Part shown: positions 1-8,581 of the stretch, piece by piece
Position numbering within the stretch: the first letter of the stretch is position 1
Layout: each line of letters starts with the position of its first letter
From: Mycobacterium sp. GA-1841
Lineage (GTDB): Bacteria > Actinomycetota > Actinomycetes > Mycobacteriales > Mycobacteriaceae
NCBI RefSeq assembly: GCF_001954135.1
Contig: NZ_MBEQ01000017.1
Span: 1 to 64,000, forward strand
Direction: 5' to 3'
Length of the DNA: 64,000 bases
Program-made: the position numbers and the translations under genes
Notes under the pieces: generated by a model
Databases searched by the model: none
What the model saw: only the letters and a program-made list of their open reading frames with translations
Told to the model about the DNA's origin: nothing

Positions 1-499
1 GCTTGGACGAACCCAGCACCGCGGTCACGGCGACCAGGGCGAACAGCATGATGGCCAGGTAGGACGGCGCGCCCAGGGTGACCGCGAACCGCGAGATCGG
101 TGGGGCGAACGCGGCCAGCAGCGCGGTCCCGATCGCCCCGGCCACGAACGAGCCGATCGCCGCGGTGGCCAGGGCCTGGGCGGCCCGGCCGGCCTTGGCC
201 ATCTTGTTGCCCTCGATCGCGGTGATCACCGACGACGATTCCCCTGGAGTGTTCAGCAGGATCGAAGTGGTCGAGCCGCCGTACATCCCGCCGTAGAAGA
301 TCCCGGCGAACATGATGAACGCCGCACTGGGACTGACGTTGTAGGTCACCGGGAGCAGCAACGCCACCGTCATGGCCGGCCCGATACCCGGGAGCACACC
401 CACCGCGGTGCCGAGCAGTACCCCGATCACCGCGTACAGCAGATTCATCGGGGTGGCGGCCTCGGCGAACCCCTGCAACAACCAGTCGAAGTTACCCAT
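1..499 (-). CDS. tctA: Tripartite tricarboxylate transporter permease TctA (3' end beyond window)
   Basis: Large membrane subunit of a TctABC secondary transporter, which takes up di- or tricarboxylates delivered by the periplasmic binding protein TctC. Translating the complement from the ATG at 499 gives 166 residues running off the left edge. Typical TctA signatures are visible: GVLPGIGP near residues 34-41 and [19 protein letters not shown] near 69-87, between hydrophobic segments. The ATG directly follows the tctB stop codon (500-502) with no spacer, so the two are translationally linked. The substrate cannot be read from the sequence; citrate or tartrate-like acids are typical of the family. 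Confidence 0.9.
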   Translation of the reverse strand, partial: MGNFDWLLQGFAEAATPMNLLYAVIGVLLGTAVGVLPGIGPAMTVALLLPVTYNVSPSAAFIMFAGIFYGGMYGGSTTSILLNTPGESSSVITAIEGNKMAKAGRAAQALATAAIGSFVAGAIGTALLAAFAPPISRFAVTLGAPSYLAIMLFALVAVTAVLGSSK

Positions 500-985
500 C
501 TACAGAATCCCGTCGAGAATGCCTGCGGGCAGCGGGATTCCGAGCCCGGAGTAGAACGCATAGAAGCTGCCGACCGACAGCACCGAACCCATCACCAGGT
601 TGCGGATGTAGTGCCGGTTTCCGAGAACCGTTGCCGCCCCGGCGAACAGCAACGCCCCGGTGATGGCCCAGCCCAGTGGTTTGACCGTGACGATCACCAG
701 GACGAACAGCCCGACCAGTAGGCTCACCGTGCGCCAGTCTCCTGGCATGTCCGGGTCCACGTCCTCCCCCGCGTCGGCCTCACCGACCGATCCGCGTCCG
801 ATCGCCACAGCCAGGATGGCCGCCAGCACGATCAGCACGATCCCGATACCCAGCGGGAAAGCCCTTGGCCCCACCGGATCTACCTTGGCGAACCCGCCGG
901 TCAAGGTCGGCGCGTCAAAGATCAGGAACCCGCCGACGGCAACCAGGACCGCGCAGACCAGATACTGCGCCTTGTCGAGCTTCAC
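500..985 (-). CDS. tctB: Tripartite tricarboxylate transporter small membrane subunit TctB
   Basis: Small integral membrane subunit of the TctABC transporter, 161 residues, about the usual family length. Four hydrophobic segments can be seen (about residues 7-25, 45-62, 88-108 and a long one near 110-150), separated by an acidic cytoplasmic loop around residues 66-82. It starts with GTG at 985 and overlaps the tctC stop in a GTGA arrangement, and its own TAG abuts the tctA ATG. Sequence conservation in TctB is low in general, so the assignment rests on size, topology and position between tctC and tctA. Confidence 0.85.
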   Translation of the reverse strand: MKLDKAQYLVCAVLVAVGGFLIFDAPTLTGGFAKVDPVGPRAFPLGIGIVLIVLAAILAVAIGRGSVGEADAGEDVDPDMPGDWRTVSLLVGLFVLVIVTVKPLGWAITGALLFAGAATVLGNRHYIRNLVMGSVLSVGSFYAFYSGLGIPLPAGILDGIL

Positions 986-1965
986 AACAACCCCAATTCG
1001 TTCAGCGTGGTGGAGACGCGGTTGTCCTGATCCCGCAGGAATTGTTCGAACTCGTCGCCGGTGCTGAACGCGTCACTCCAGCCGTTCTTGACCAGCGCGT
1101 CACGCCACTGCTGGGTGCCGTGCAGTTCGGTCAGCGCGCGCACCATGGCGGCCTTGGCGCCTCCGGAAATGCCCGGTGGCGCAAGGATTCCACGCCAGTT
1201 GGTGAACGTGAGGTCGACGCCGGCCTCGGTGAGCGTCGGAGCGTCGATTCCCTCGACCCGCTCTTTCCCCGACACCGCCAACACCCGGACCTGGCCGGCC
1301 TCGATCTGGTCGACGAATTCGCCGAGGCCGGTGGTTCCCGCCGCGATCTTCTTGCCCAGCAACGCCGTCAACAGGTCGCCGCCGCCGTCATAGGTGATGT
1401 AGTTGACCTGCCGCGGGTCGACCCCGACCGCACGCGCAGTCTCCATCGGGAACAGGTGATCGGGTCCACCCGGCGAGGATCCACCGCCGATCGTGACCTT
1501 GGCCGGATCGGCCTTCCACGCCGAGATGAGATCGCCGATGGTGCGGAACGGCGAATCCCCTGGCACCAGAATGCCTTCCTGTTCCTCGACCATCTTCGCC
1601 AGCGCGGTGGCGTCGGAGGCGCGCGCGTTGGACCCGTTGGTGTACACCGCTCCCACCACCCCAAGACCCATCATCATCATGAGGTCGTCGTTGCCCTTTT
1701 CGTTCATCAGCCGGGCCATCGCGACAGTGCCGCCGGCCCCGATGACGTTGAACACCTCGATGCGCCCGGTGATATCGGTGTCCTCCATGACCTTCACCGC
1801 GGTGCGGGCAGTGAGGTCGTACCCGCCACCCGGACTGTTGGGCACCATCATGCGCAGCCGGTGCAGACCCCGGGATTCGTCACCACGGGTCACCCCGCAG
1901 GCCGTCACCAGCATCAGGGCGACCACGGCCACCATCAGCGCGGCACCTAGCCGTCGAAACCTCAT
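982..1965 (-). CDS. tctC: Tripartite tricarboxylate transporter substrate-binding lipoprotein TctC
   Basis: Extracytoplasmic solute-binding protein (Bug/TctC family), 327 residues from the ATG at 1965. The reading frame stays open far upstream, but this ATG gives a clean lipoprotein signal: MRFRR, a hydrophobic stretch, then the lipobox LVTAC with Cys near residue 23. The mature part has family features such as PNSPGGGYD and WRGILAPPG. It captures carboxylates outside the membrane and passes them to TctA/TctB. It is the first gene of the operon, divergent from the sensor kinase, and a GTGAC-N4-GTCAC repeat at 1990-2003 lies in the shared 67-bp promoter region. Confidence 0.88.
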   Translation of the reverse strand: MRFRRLGAALMVAVVALMLVTACGVTRGDESRGLHRLRMMVPNSPGGGYDLTARTAVKVMEDTDITGRIEVFNVIGAGGTVAMARLMNEKGNDDLMMMMGLGVVGAVYTNGSNARASDATALAKMVEEQEGILVPGDSPFRTIGDLISAWKADPAKVTIGGGSSPGGPDHLFPMETARAVGVDPRQVNYITYDGGGDLLTALLGKKIAAGTTGLGEFVDQIEAGQVRVLAVSGKERVEGIDAPTLTEAGVDLTFTNWRGILAPPGISGGAKAAMVRALTELHGTQQWRDALVKNGWSDAFSTGDEFEQFLRDQDNRVSTTLNELGLL

Positions 1966-1989
1966 GGTCAGCAATACTGGACCCATGAC

Positions 1990-2003
1990 GTGACGCAGGT
2001 CAC
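1990..2003. promoter_or_regulatory. Inverted repeat between tctC and the kinase gene, possible operator
   Basis: GTGAC, four bases GCAG, then GTCAC form a perfect 5-bp inverted repeat centred in the 67-bp gap between the divergent tctC operon and the kinase/regulator pair. Its place fits a binding site for the response regulator encoded next door. No binding data; inference only. Confidence 0.35.
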
Positions 2004-2032
2004 CCATTCGGTCGCAAAGGAAGTTTTGTTCG

Positions 2033-3667
2033 TTGAGTACACAGGCCGGGCGTTCAAAGGTCGGGCGGTCACCGTCGCCACGCAAGTTGCTGCCGCAGGG
2101 CAGTCTGGCCGGACGCTTCCTGGTGTTCCAGCTGCTCGTTGTCGCGGTGGTGTTGATCGCAGTGGCCGCCGTGTCCGTGGCGCAGTCCACGCGCGAGTTT
2201 CGCGACGTGCGCGGACAGCGAATGATCGCCGTCGCCGAAAATGTGGCGTCCACCCCCGTCGTCCGCGACCGCTACGGCGATCCGTTCGCCGCCCAGGTAC
2301 TGGCGCCCGAAGTCGACCGGGCGGTGGCGCTCTCGGGTGCCGACCTGGCCGAGATCACCGACCCGACCGGAGTGGTGCGGGTGTCCTCGGACCCGGCCCG
2401 GATCGGGCATCGCCTCAACCTGGACGTCAGCCGTGCCGACGAAGGCCGCGGCTGGTCCGGTGACACCGACATCGACGGCGTACATCACCTGGCGGGCCAG
2501 GTTCCGATCCTGAGCCCGGACGGCGAGGTGCTGGCGATCGTGTCGGTCACCCAACGTTATCCGTCGGCCTGGCAGCTGTTGGGCGGCGCCGGTGAACGGT
2601 TGCTGATCTATCTGGGGCTGGGCGCCGCGCTCGGAATGCTGGTGTCATGGCTGTTGTCGCGCCGGATCGGCCGCCACACCCGGGGCCTGGACATCGCCGA
2701 GATCGCCAACCTGGCCGATCATCGGGAAGCGCTGCTGCACAGCATCCGTGAGGGCGTCGTGGCAGTGAACAACAACGGGGTGATCACCGTGGTCAACGAC
2801 AGTGCCTGCGACCTCCTGGATATCGATGCGGGGGCGGTCGGCAAACGTGCCGACGACGTGGAACTCGACCCTTCGGTCGTGGCTTTCCTGTTGTCCGACG
2901 AGCCAATTCGTTCCGAGGACAGCGACGTGGTGATCACGACGCGCAGCCGCGTGCTGGCGCTGAACCGGCGTGCGGCAAGCAGCCAGGGGCAGCGCATCGG
3001 TACGGTGACCACCATGCGCGACAGCACCGAGCTCGCCGCACTCCAGGCACAACTGTCCTCCCACCGCAGTGTCACCGACACCTTGCGGGCCCAGACCCAC
3101 GAGTTCTCGAATCAGTTGCACACCATCTCCGGTCTCGTCCAACTCGGCGAGTTCGATGCCGTGCACGAGCTGGTCGGCACCTTGACCCGCCGCCGCGCCG
3201 AGATCAACGAAGCGGTGACACAACATGTTTCCGATCCCGCGGTCGCCGCACTGCTGATCGCGAAGACCTCGCTGGCCGCCGAGAACGGGGTCACGCTGAC
3301 GTTGGCCTCCGACAGCCATCTCGGCGTGTTGGAGCCCGCCCTGGCCACCGACGTGATCACCGTGCTGGGCAACCTGATCGACAATGCCGTCGACGTATCG
3401 GTCGGGTCGCCGGCTGCACAGGTGAGCGTGCGCATCGACGATACGGCCGGCCTGCTGTTGGCCGTTGCCGACTCCGGTCCCGGTGTGCCCGAACACCTTC
3501 GCGAGATCATCTTCTCCCGCGGCATCACGTCCAAGACCCCGGTCCCCGGGGGGCGCGGCATCGGACTGTCGCTGGTGCGTCTGGTCACCGCCCAGCACGG
3601 CGGTGACGTCGAGGTCACCGACGCCCCGGACGGTGGCGCCCTGTTCGTGGTGCGACTCCATGCGTGA
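2033..3667 (+). CDS. CitA/DcuS-type sensor histidine kinase
   Basis: Membrane sensor kinase, 544 residues, of the citrate/C4-dicarboxylate family. An N-terminal membrane segment (about 29-50) is followed by an extracytoplasmic sensor region with a YxxPFxxQVL-like start, a second membrane segment (about 185-207), a PAS-like domain (about 225-330), then the H-box HEFSNQLHTISGLVQL with His356. The ATPase part has the N-box NLIDNAVD (Asn447) and glycine motifs DSGPGV and GGRGIGLSL. TTG at 2033 is the chosen start because AGGAAG lies about 9 nt upstream. It overlaps the regulator gene by 8 bp. Divergence from tctCBA suggests it senses the transporter's substrate. Confidence 0.9.
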   Translation: MSTQAGRSKVGRSPSPRKLLPQGSLAGRFLVFQLLVVAVVLIAVAAVSVAQSTREFRDVRGQRMIAVAENVASTPVVRDRYGDPFAAQVLAPEVDRAVALSGADLAEITDPTGVVRVSSDPARIGHRLNLDVSRADEGRGWSGDTDIDGVHHLAGQVPILSPDGEVLAIVSVTQRYPSAWQLLGGAGERLLIYLGLGAALGMLVSWLLSRRIGRHTRGLDIAEIANLADHREALLHSIREGVVAVNNNGVITVVNDSACDLLDIDAGAVGKRADDVELDPSVVAFLLSDEPIRSEDSDVVITTRSRVLALNRRAASSQGQRIGTVTTMRDSTELAALQAQLSSHRSVTDTLRAQTHEFSNQLHTISGLVQLGEFDAVHELVGTLTRRRAEINEAVTQHVSDPAVAALLIAKTSLAAENGVTLTLASDSHLGVLEPALATDVITVLGNLIDNAVDVSVGSPAAQVSVRIDDTAGLLLAVADSGPGVPEHLREIIFSRGITSKTPVPGGRGIGLSLVRLVTAQHGGDVEVTDAPDGGALFVVRLHA

Positions 3668-4313
3668 CGTATTGGTCGTCGACGACGACTTCATGGTGGC
3701 CGACATCCACCGCCGATTCGTCGAACGTGTCGACGGCTTCCGGCCGGTATCGGTGGCGCGCAACGGATCTGAGGCCCTGGCGGCCGCCGCCGAATTTCAT
3801 CCCGACCTGATCCTCCTCGACGTCTACCTGCCCGACATGACCGGACTGGATGTGCTCCGACGGCTACGCACCGAGGGCAACCGCGCCGGGGTGATCATGG
3901 TGACCGCGGCGCGCGAACTCGACACGGTCCGCGGGGCGTTGGACGGCGGGGCCGCCGACTACCTGGTCAAGCCGTTCGACTTCGACCAACTGCGGGTGAA
4001 GCTGTTGGCCTTCGCCGCGCGCGCCGACGCCCTCGCCGCCACCGGCGGTGCGGACCAGGCGACGATCGATGCGCTGTTCGGAGGTACACCCCCACCCGCA
4101 CTGCCGAAAGGGCTGGGTGCCGAAACCGGGCGTCTGGTGATGGATGCCGTGCGCCGCACGGGTGAGGTGTCGGCGACCGAATGTGCCGATCTGGTGGGTA
4201 TTTCACGGGTCAGCGCGCGGCGCTATCTGGAGTACTACCTGAGCACGGGAGCCCTCCAGGTACGGCTCCAGTACGGCACCGGCCGCCCGGAACGGCGCTA
4301 TCGGGCCAGATAA
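3660..4313 (+). CDS. CitB/DcuR-type response regulator
   Basis: Partner of the kinase upstream, 217 residues from the ATG at 3660, which overlaps the kinase end. The receiver domain fills residues 1-120: acidic pocket DDD at 8-10, phospho-acceptor Asp54 in LLDVYLPD, Thr82 and Lys104 in YLVKPF. The C-terminal part (about 150-217) carries a helix-turn-helix (ECADLVGISRVSARRYLEY) as in CitB-family regulators. It probably activates tctCBA when the matching carboxylate is present. This role is inferred from gene order. Confidence 0.9.
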   Translation: MRDVLVVDDDFMVADIHRRFVERVDGFRPVSVARNGSEALAAAAEFHPDLILLDVYLPDMTGLDVLRRLRTEGNRAGVIMVTAARELDTVRGALDGGAADYLVKPFDFDQLRVKLLAFAARADALAATGGADQATIDALFGGTPPPALPKGLGAETGRLVMDAVRRTGEVSATECADLVGISRVSARRYLEYYLSTGALQVRLQYGTGRPERRYRAR

Positions 4314-4488
4314 CTGGCAGAGGACTGGGTAGGTATCTCGTCATCGATACCGCGTCGAACTCACCGAGGCGTTGCGGGTGCTGACCCGGAAACTGCGAAA
4401 TCCGAGCTTGCCGGGTCGCGGCTCGTGGAAACCGATGCCCGGCATCACCGGTCCAGCGAGCCCGCCGATGGCGTTCTTGGTCGCGTGA

Positions 4489-4507
4489 AGGTCCAAAAAC
4501 TGGACCT
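4489..4507. promoter_or_regulatory. Perfect inverted repeat upstream of the amidotransferase-like gene
   Basis: AGGTCCA, five bases AAAAC, then TGGACCT: a perfect 7-bp inverted repeat in the otherwise featureless 232-bp gap 4314-4545. It lies 39-57 nt before the start codon of the next gene, just upstream of where a -35 element would sit, so an activator or repressor site is plausible. Confidence 0.4.
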
Positions 4508-4533
4508 GAAATCCGCGCCCGCCGAGCCGGCGA

Positions 4534-4539
4534 AATAAT
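4534..4539 (+). promoter_or_regulatory. Candidate -10 element, leaderless start
   Basis: AATAAT lies 6 nt before the GTG at 4546 and no Shine-Dalgarno sequence is present. Transcription would start at or next to the start codon. Confidence 0.35.
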
Positions 4540-4545
4540 GGTCCC

Positions 4546-5268
4546 GTGACACCGAGGGTTCTGTTTGTGCGCAACGACCACACGGCCACCGAAGCCATGC
4601 TGCACCCCGTCTTCACCGAATACGGGTTCGAGATCGACACGTTCGATGTCGTCGTCGCCGATCAGGAGAACGACCCGGTCGGCCAGGTGTCCTTCCCCGA
4701 TCCGACCGACTATGACGCGATCGTTCCCTTGGGTGCCCGCTGGCCGGTGTACGACGAGGCCTTGCGCGGCAGCTGGGTCGGCGCCGAAATGGAAATGGTC
4801 CGCCGGGCCGTCGAGACCGGGGTCGGCGTGCTCGGCGTGTGTTTCGGCGGGCAGCTCGTGGCGCAGGCCTTCGGCGGGTCGGTCAGTCGATCGCCGGCAC
4901 CCGAGGTCGGCTGGTATGACGTGGCGAGCGACGACGAGGGACTGATTCCCGGTGGGTTGTGGTTCCAGTGGCATTTCGATCGCTGGACACTTCCCCCGGG
5001 TGCGACGGAGATTGCCCGGACGGCGAACGCTTCCCAGGCCTTCACTCTGGGCACGGCGCTCGCCCTGCAGTTTCACCCCGAACTCGATTCCGCGCTGCTG
5101 GAAACCTGGTTGACCAACGATCGCGACGGCTCAGCCGCCGGCATGGGTCGTACCCATGACGAATTGCGTTTGCAGACAAAAGAACTCATCGACGACGCGG
5201 CCACACGTGTGCGCACACTGGTCGGCGGTTTCCTGAACCGGGTGGTCCGGCGAGAGCCGCCGACGTAG
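4546..5268 (+). CDS. Class I glutamine amidotransferase-like protein (GMP synthase-like domain)
   Basis: Stand-alone type 1 glutamine amidotransferase domain, 240 residues. The triad is recognisable: nucleophile Cys99 in GVCFGGQ, and His177 and Glu179 in LQFHPEL. Such proteins hydrolyse glutamine to give ammonia to a partner, or act on gamma-glutamyl compounds. No synthetase domain is encoded nearby, so the partner is unknown. GTG at 4546 has no ribosome-binding site but is 6 nt after AATAAT. The family is often called glutamine amidotransferase or GMP synthase-like; a role in nucleotide synthesis is not supported by the context. Confidence 0.85.
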   Translation: MTPRVLFVRNDHTATEAMLHPVFTEYGFEIDTFDVVVADQENDPVGQVSFPDPTDYDAIVPLGARWPVYDEALRGSWVGAEMEMVRRAVETGVGVLGVCFGGQLVAQAFGGSVSRSPAPEVGWYDVASDDEGLIPGGLWFQWHFDRWTLPPGATEIARTANASQAFTLGTALALQFHPELDSALLETWLTNDRDGSAAGMGRTHDELRLQTKELIDDAATRVRTLVGGFLNRVVRREPPT

Positions 5269-5314
5269 GCTGGCGTCAGCCGGTCAAGTTCCTCCCCACC
5301 GGCCACAGAAGTCG

Positions 5315-5995
5315 ATGAACGCCTGGAGCCTGCGAGCCAACGCAGAACGCGTCTACCAGGACCGCCGCGAGGCGGGCCGGGTCCTGGCCGGGCAGTTGAC
5401 GTCCTATCGCGACCGTTCCGACGTGCTCGTCCTCGGGTTGGCCCGGGGCGGAGTCCCGATCGCCTGGGAGGTCGCTGCCTCTCTACACGCACCCCTCGAC
5501 GTCTTCGTGGTGCGCAAACTGGGCGTGCCGCAATGGCCGGAACTGGCCATGGGCGCGGTGGCGCCCGGGGGCGGTCTGGTGATCAACGAGGCGCTGGTGA
5601 ACCGCCTGGGCATCGACGAGGACACCATCGTCGAGACGATCCGGCACGAGAACGCCGAGGTCGAGCGGCGCGAGCAGGCCTACCGCCAGGGACGTCCGGC
5701 GCCCGACGTGACCAACCGGACGGTCATCCTCGTCGACGACGGCATCGCGACCGGAGCCACGATGCTGGCCGCCGTGCGGGCGGTACGGTCCGCCCGGCGA
5801 GTCGTCGTCGCGGTACCCGTCGGACCGCCGACGGTTTGCACGGAACTGCGCAACGAGGCCGACGAGGTGATCTGCACCAGCACTCCGCCCCGATTCGAAG
5901 CGGTGGGTCAGGTGTTCGCAGACTTCCACCAGGTGAGCGACGAGGAAGTCTGCCGCCTACTGGCCGAACCCACCACGAAGCCCGATGAAGGCTAG
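5315..5995 (+). CDS. Predicted phosphoribosyltransferase
   Basis: Type I phosphoribosyltransferase fold, 226 residues, with the PRPP-binding loop VILVDDGIATGAT at 137-149 and an upstream LARGGVPIAWEVA segment (42-54) typical of the 'predicted phosphoribosyltransferase' family. The M. tuberculosis relatives Rv2143 and Rv0571c are, as I recall, longer with an extra C-terminal hydrolase domain that is absent here. Substrate unknown. It starts at ATG 5315, 46 bp after the amidotransferase gene, and ends 10 bp from the convergent gene at 6006. Confidence 0.8.
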   Translation: MNAWSLRANAERVYQDRREAGRVLAGQLTSYRDRSDVLVLGLARGGVPIAWEVAASLHAPLDVFVVRKLGVPQWPELAMGAVAPGGGLVINEALVNRLGIDEDTIVETIRHENAEVERREQAYRQGRPAPDVTNRTVILVDDGIATGATMLAAVRAVRSARRVVVAVPVGPPTVCTELRNEADEVICTSTPPRFEAVGQVFADFHQVSDEEVCRLLAEPTTKPDEG

Positions 5996-6005
5996 CTGCG
6001 AAGGG

Positions 6006-6380
6006 CTAGTTGTTGCGCTTGTCGACCGAGTCGTCGGGCTCGACGTCCACGTCCGCGGCATCGGACTCGACCGCGACATCCGATTCCGGTTCGGCGACCA
6101 ACTCTTCCTCGGGATAGTCGATCGGCTCCCGGGCTTCCGGGGACTCCTCGACCGCTTCGAACGACTCGGTGGTCTCGCCCGCGTCAGCGTCTGACGGGGA
6201 TTCCTCATCGCCGGCCTTGGCGCCGCGAGACCGTTCGCGCAAGGCGTCGACGATCAGCAGCAACACGCCGATCACGCTGGCACCGATACAGACCCAGGCG
6301 ATCAACTCATTGCTGGTGACGACCGCGGTCACCAGCGCAGCCAGGCCGATGACGGCAAGCACGAGCGCAATGATCAACAT
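6006..6380 (-). CDS. Small membrane protein with acidic tail (Rv2144c-like)
   Basis: 124-residue protein with two hydrophobic segments at the N-terminus (about residues 2-20 and 27-45) and a long acidic cytoplasmic tail rich in Glu, Asp and Ser (about 60-120). It sits just downstream of wag31, as Rv2144c does in M. tuberculosis. Function is not known. The start ATG at 6380 lies 6 nt after TAGGGT, so it may also be transcribed as its own leaderless mRNA besides read-through from wag31. Confidence 0.75.
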   Translation of the reverse strand: MLIIALVLAVIGLAALVTAVVTSNELIAWVCIGASVIGVLLLIVDALRERSRGAKAGDEESPSDADAGETTESFEAVEESPEAREPIDYPEEELVAEPESDVAVESDAADVDVEPDDSVDKRNN

Positions 6381-6386
6381 CGTTCA

Positions 6387-6392
6387 ACCCTA
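6387..6392 (-). promoter_or_regulatory. Candidate -10 element for the Rv2144c-like gene
   Basis: TAGGGT on the minus strand is 6 nt before the ATG at 6380, giving a predicted leaderless transcript. Confidence 0.4.
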
Positions 6393-6453
6393 AGTGTGGT
6401 GGCCCGGAGAATCGGGCCGCTTCACGACTGTGTCGAGAAGCCAGACGGACCGG

Positions 6454-7275
6454 TCAGTTGTTACCGCGGTTGAACTGGCTGAAACCGCCGGCCGAGTCGT
6501 TGTTGGCGCTGGAGTCCACCGGTGCCGCCGAGCCGCGCTGGCCCAGCTCTTCGAGCTGAGACTCCAGGTACGTCTTCAGGCGCGTGCGGTACTCACGCTC
6601 GAACGTGCGCAGCTGCTCCAGACGGCCTTCCAGGACCGTGCGCTGCTGGTTGATCGTGCCCATGATCTCGGAGTGCTTGCGCTCGGCGTCGGCCTGCAGG
6701 GCGTCGGCCTTCTCCTGCGCCTGACGCAGCTGGGTTTCCGACCGGGTCTGCGCATCGGCCAGCATCGCGTCGGCACGCTGACGCGCCTCCGAGACCGTGG
6801 TCTCCGCGGTCTTTCGGGCGTCGCTGACCATGGCGTCGGCCTGGGCACGGGCATCGGAGAGCAGCTTGTCCGACTCGGCCTTCGCCGTGGAGGTCAGACG
6901 ATCGGCGGTGTCCTGGGCCAGGCTGAGCACGCGGGCCGCGCGCACGGCGGTGTCCTCACTCGGCGCCGCGGCGGGGGCGGCCGGTGCCGGTGGGGCCTCG
7001 TACACGGGCTGGGGCGCCGGGGTCGGCTCGGGCTCGGGCTCGTAGACCGGGATGGATTGGCTGGACGCTGCGCCGCCGCCGGCACGTGCCGAGGCGAGTT
7101 CCGAATCGAGCTCGGACACCCGCTGCCGGAGATCGGCGTTCTCCTCGATCAGCCGAGTCAGTTCATTCTCAACCAGATCGAGAAAGGCATCGACCTCGTC
7201 CTCGTTGTAGCCACGTTTGCCGATGGGCGGCTTGCTGAACGCGACGTTATGGACGTCCGCTGGTGTGAGCGGCAT
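6454..7275 (-). CDS. wag31: Polar growth scaffold Wag31 (DivIVA)
   Basis: Mycobacterial DivIVA, 273 residues, a coiled-coil protein that coats the growing cell pole and directs peptidoglycan and mycolate synthesis. The N-terminal membrane-binding DivIVA domain is intact ([17 protein letters not shown], then [16 protein letters not shown]), followed by a Pro/Ala/Glu-rich linker (about 75-105) and a long coiled coil (about 110-245). The start ATG at 7275 follows AAGGGGGCAG, a strong ribosome-binding site. In M. tuberculosis PknA phosphorylates Thr73; the aligned site here appears to be Ser72. A 216-bp gap upstream can hold its own promoter. Confidence 0.97.
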   Translation of the reverse strand: MPLTPADVHNVAFSKPPIGKRGYNEDEVDAFLDLVENELTRLIEENADLRQRVSELDSELASARAGGGAASSQSIPVYEPEPEPTPAPQPVYEAPPAPAAPAAAPSEDTAVRAARVLSLAQDTADRLTSTAKAESDKLLSDARAQADAMVSDARKTAETTVSEARQRADAMLADAQTRSETQLRQAQEKADALQADAERKHSEIMGTINQQRTVLEGRLEQLRTFEREYRTRLKTYLESQLEELGQRGSAAPVDSSANNDSAGGFSQFNRGNN

Positions 7276-7491
7276 TGTCTGCCCCCTTGAAGTCTTGGAC
7301 TGTCAACCGATCTAAAAGTGTAAAGCCTTGCTTGAACGCAACTGGCGTCCATCCTGTCACACCAGACCCGGCGGTTGCAGTGGAGGCCTATTTTTAAGAA
7401 CGAATTTCAATCTTCTTACGCATTTGCGGCGCGTCCGGCAAACGCCTGGAGCTGCTGAAACCGAGGGCCTGCACAACGGATCTCTGCGGAT
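7276..7491. promoter_or_regulatory. wag31 upstream region with AT-rich inverted repeat
   Basis: This 216-bp gap between yggT and wag31 is the likely wag31 promoter region. At 7395-7418 TAAGAA, 12 bases, TTCTTA form an inverted repeat in a markedly AT-rich stretch. Nearer the gene, a TACACT -10-like hexamer and a TTGACA sequence occur, but no pair with ideal spacing could be settled on. Confidence 0.4.
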
Positions 7492-7782
7492 CTACATGGC
7501 GGCGTTGAACGCCAGCTGCATACCGATGAACGCTGCCAGCAGAAGCACCATGATCGACAGATCGAAGCGCACCGCGCCTATCGTGAGCTGGGGAATGAGC
7601 CGTCGCAGCAGTTTCACGGGCGGGTCGGTGACCGTCATGATCAGCTCGAGCACCACGACCGTCAGACCCTTGGGATGCCAGTCGCGGCTGAACGAACGGA
7701 TGAACTCGACGACGACGCGTGCGATGAGCAGCAGCCAAAAGATGAACAGCGCGAAACCGAGTATTTCGAAAAACAGCGACAA
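7492..7782 (-). CDS. YggT/YlmG family membrane protein (Rv2146c-like)
   Basis: 96-residue membrane protein with two hydrophobic regions flanking the loop RSFSRDWHPKG and LRRLIPQLTIGAVRFDLS, the YggT signature. In other bacteria YlmG/YggT sits beside sepF and divIVA and affects septum placement or osmotic tolerance. The frame is open to 7845, but TTG at 7782 preceded by GTGAGG about 9 nt upstream gives MSLFFEILGF and the 96-residue length I recall for Rv2146c; GTG at 7797 is the alternative. Confidence 0.85.
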   Translation of the reverse strand: MSLFFEILGFALFIFWLLLIARVVVEFIRSFSRDWHPKGLTVVVLELIMTVTDPPVKLLRRLIPQLTIGAVRFDLSIMVLLLAAFIGMQLAFNAAM

Positions 7783-7939
7783 CTGAGCCGACCTCACTAC
7801 AGCAGGATGTGTGACATTGGATACAGGTCGCCGTAGGCCGGACACATCTCACACAGATGACGCGGTCAACCGATAGTGCGACGCCGCCAGCCTACCGGGC
7901 CGTGACTGGGCATCCGGAAGGCGCAGCGGCGTCGCTGCC

Positions 7940-8581
7940 CTACTGATAGGCGTAGAAGCCGGCCTCGGCGATCCGGCGTCGCTGCTCAGCGCTGACGTCG
8001 ACGTCAGCGGGCGACAGCAGGAACACCTTGGTGGCCACCTTGTCGAAGGAGCCGCGCAGCGCGAACGCCAGCCCGGCCGCGAAGTCGACCAGACGCTTGG
8101 CATCGGCGTTGTCCATCGAGACCAGGTCCATGATCACCGGCGTGCCGTCACGGAACCGTTCACCGATGGTGCGCGCCTCGCTGTAGTCCTTCGGCCGCAG
8201 TGTGGTGATCTTCGCCAGCGGGCTGCCCGCTTCGAACAGCTCCGCCATCCGGCGCGGGTCCATCGCGAGCGAACCGCGGGTGGACCCGGCCAGTGAACCG
8301 AGACGCGGTGCCGGGCGGTCGAATTCACGGGGGCCGCGCATGCGGGCATCGAATCGCTGTTCGTCGGCGAAACCACCGCCCGGGTAGCCGCCCCGGTAGG
8401 CCGGGCCGTCGTCGTACTCGGGGGCCTCATAGCCGTAGCCGTCTTCCTCGAAGCGCTCGTCACGGGGCCGCCGGGCGTAGCTGCGGGGAGCTCCGCGCTC
8501 GTCGTCCTCGTAGTACTCGTCGTCGTAGTCCTCCATCGGCGCCATGCCGAAGTAGGCCTTGACCTTGTGCAGTGTGCTCAT
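7940..8581 (-). CDS. sepF: Cell division protein SepF
   Basis: FtsZ-binding protein that ties the Z-ring to the membrane; important in mycobacteria, which lack FtsA. 213 residues from ATG 8581: an N-terminal amphipathic helix [13 protein letters not shown], an acidic Tyr/Asp-rich linker (about 18-80) and the C-terminal SepF beta domain (about 125-205) with PVIMDL and [13 protein letters not shown]. The start overlaps the yggS stop as ATGA and is preceded by GAAGGG. The frame runs open further upstream, but homology begins here. Confidence 0.95.
   Translation of the reverse strand: MSTLHKVKAYFGMAPMEDYDDEYYEDDERGAPRSYARRPRDERFEEDGYGYEAPEYDDGPAYRGGYPGGGFADEQRFDARMRGPREFDRPAPRLGSLAGSTRGSLAMDPRRMAELFEAGSPLAKITTLRPKDYSEARTIGERFRDGTPVIMDLVSMDNADAKRLVDFAAGLAFALRGSFDKVATKVFLLSPADVDVSAEQRRRIAEAGFYAYQ

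Noticed and set aside
865..1950. 361-residue plus-strand frame over tctC
   Set aside because: Antisense of tctC, which has a lipobox and family motifs.
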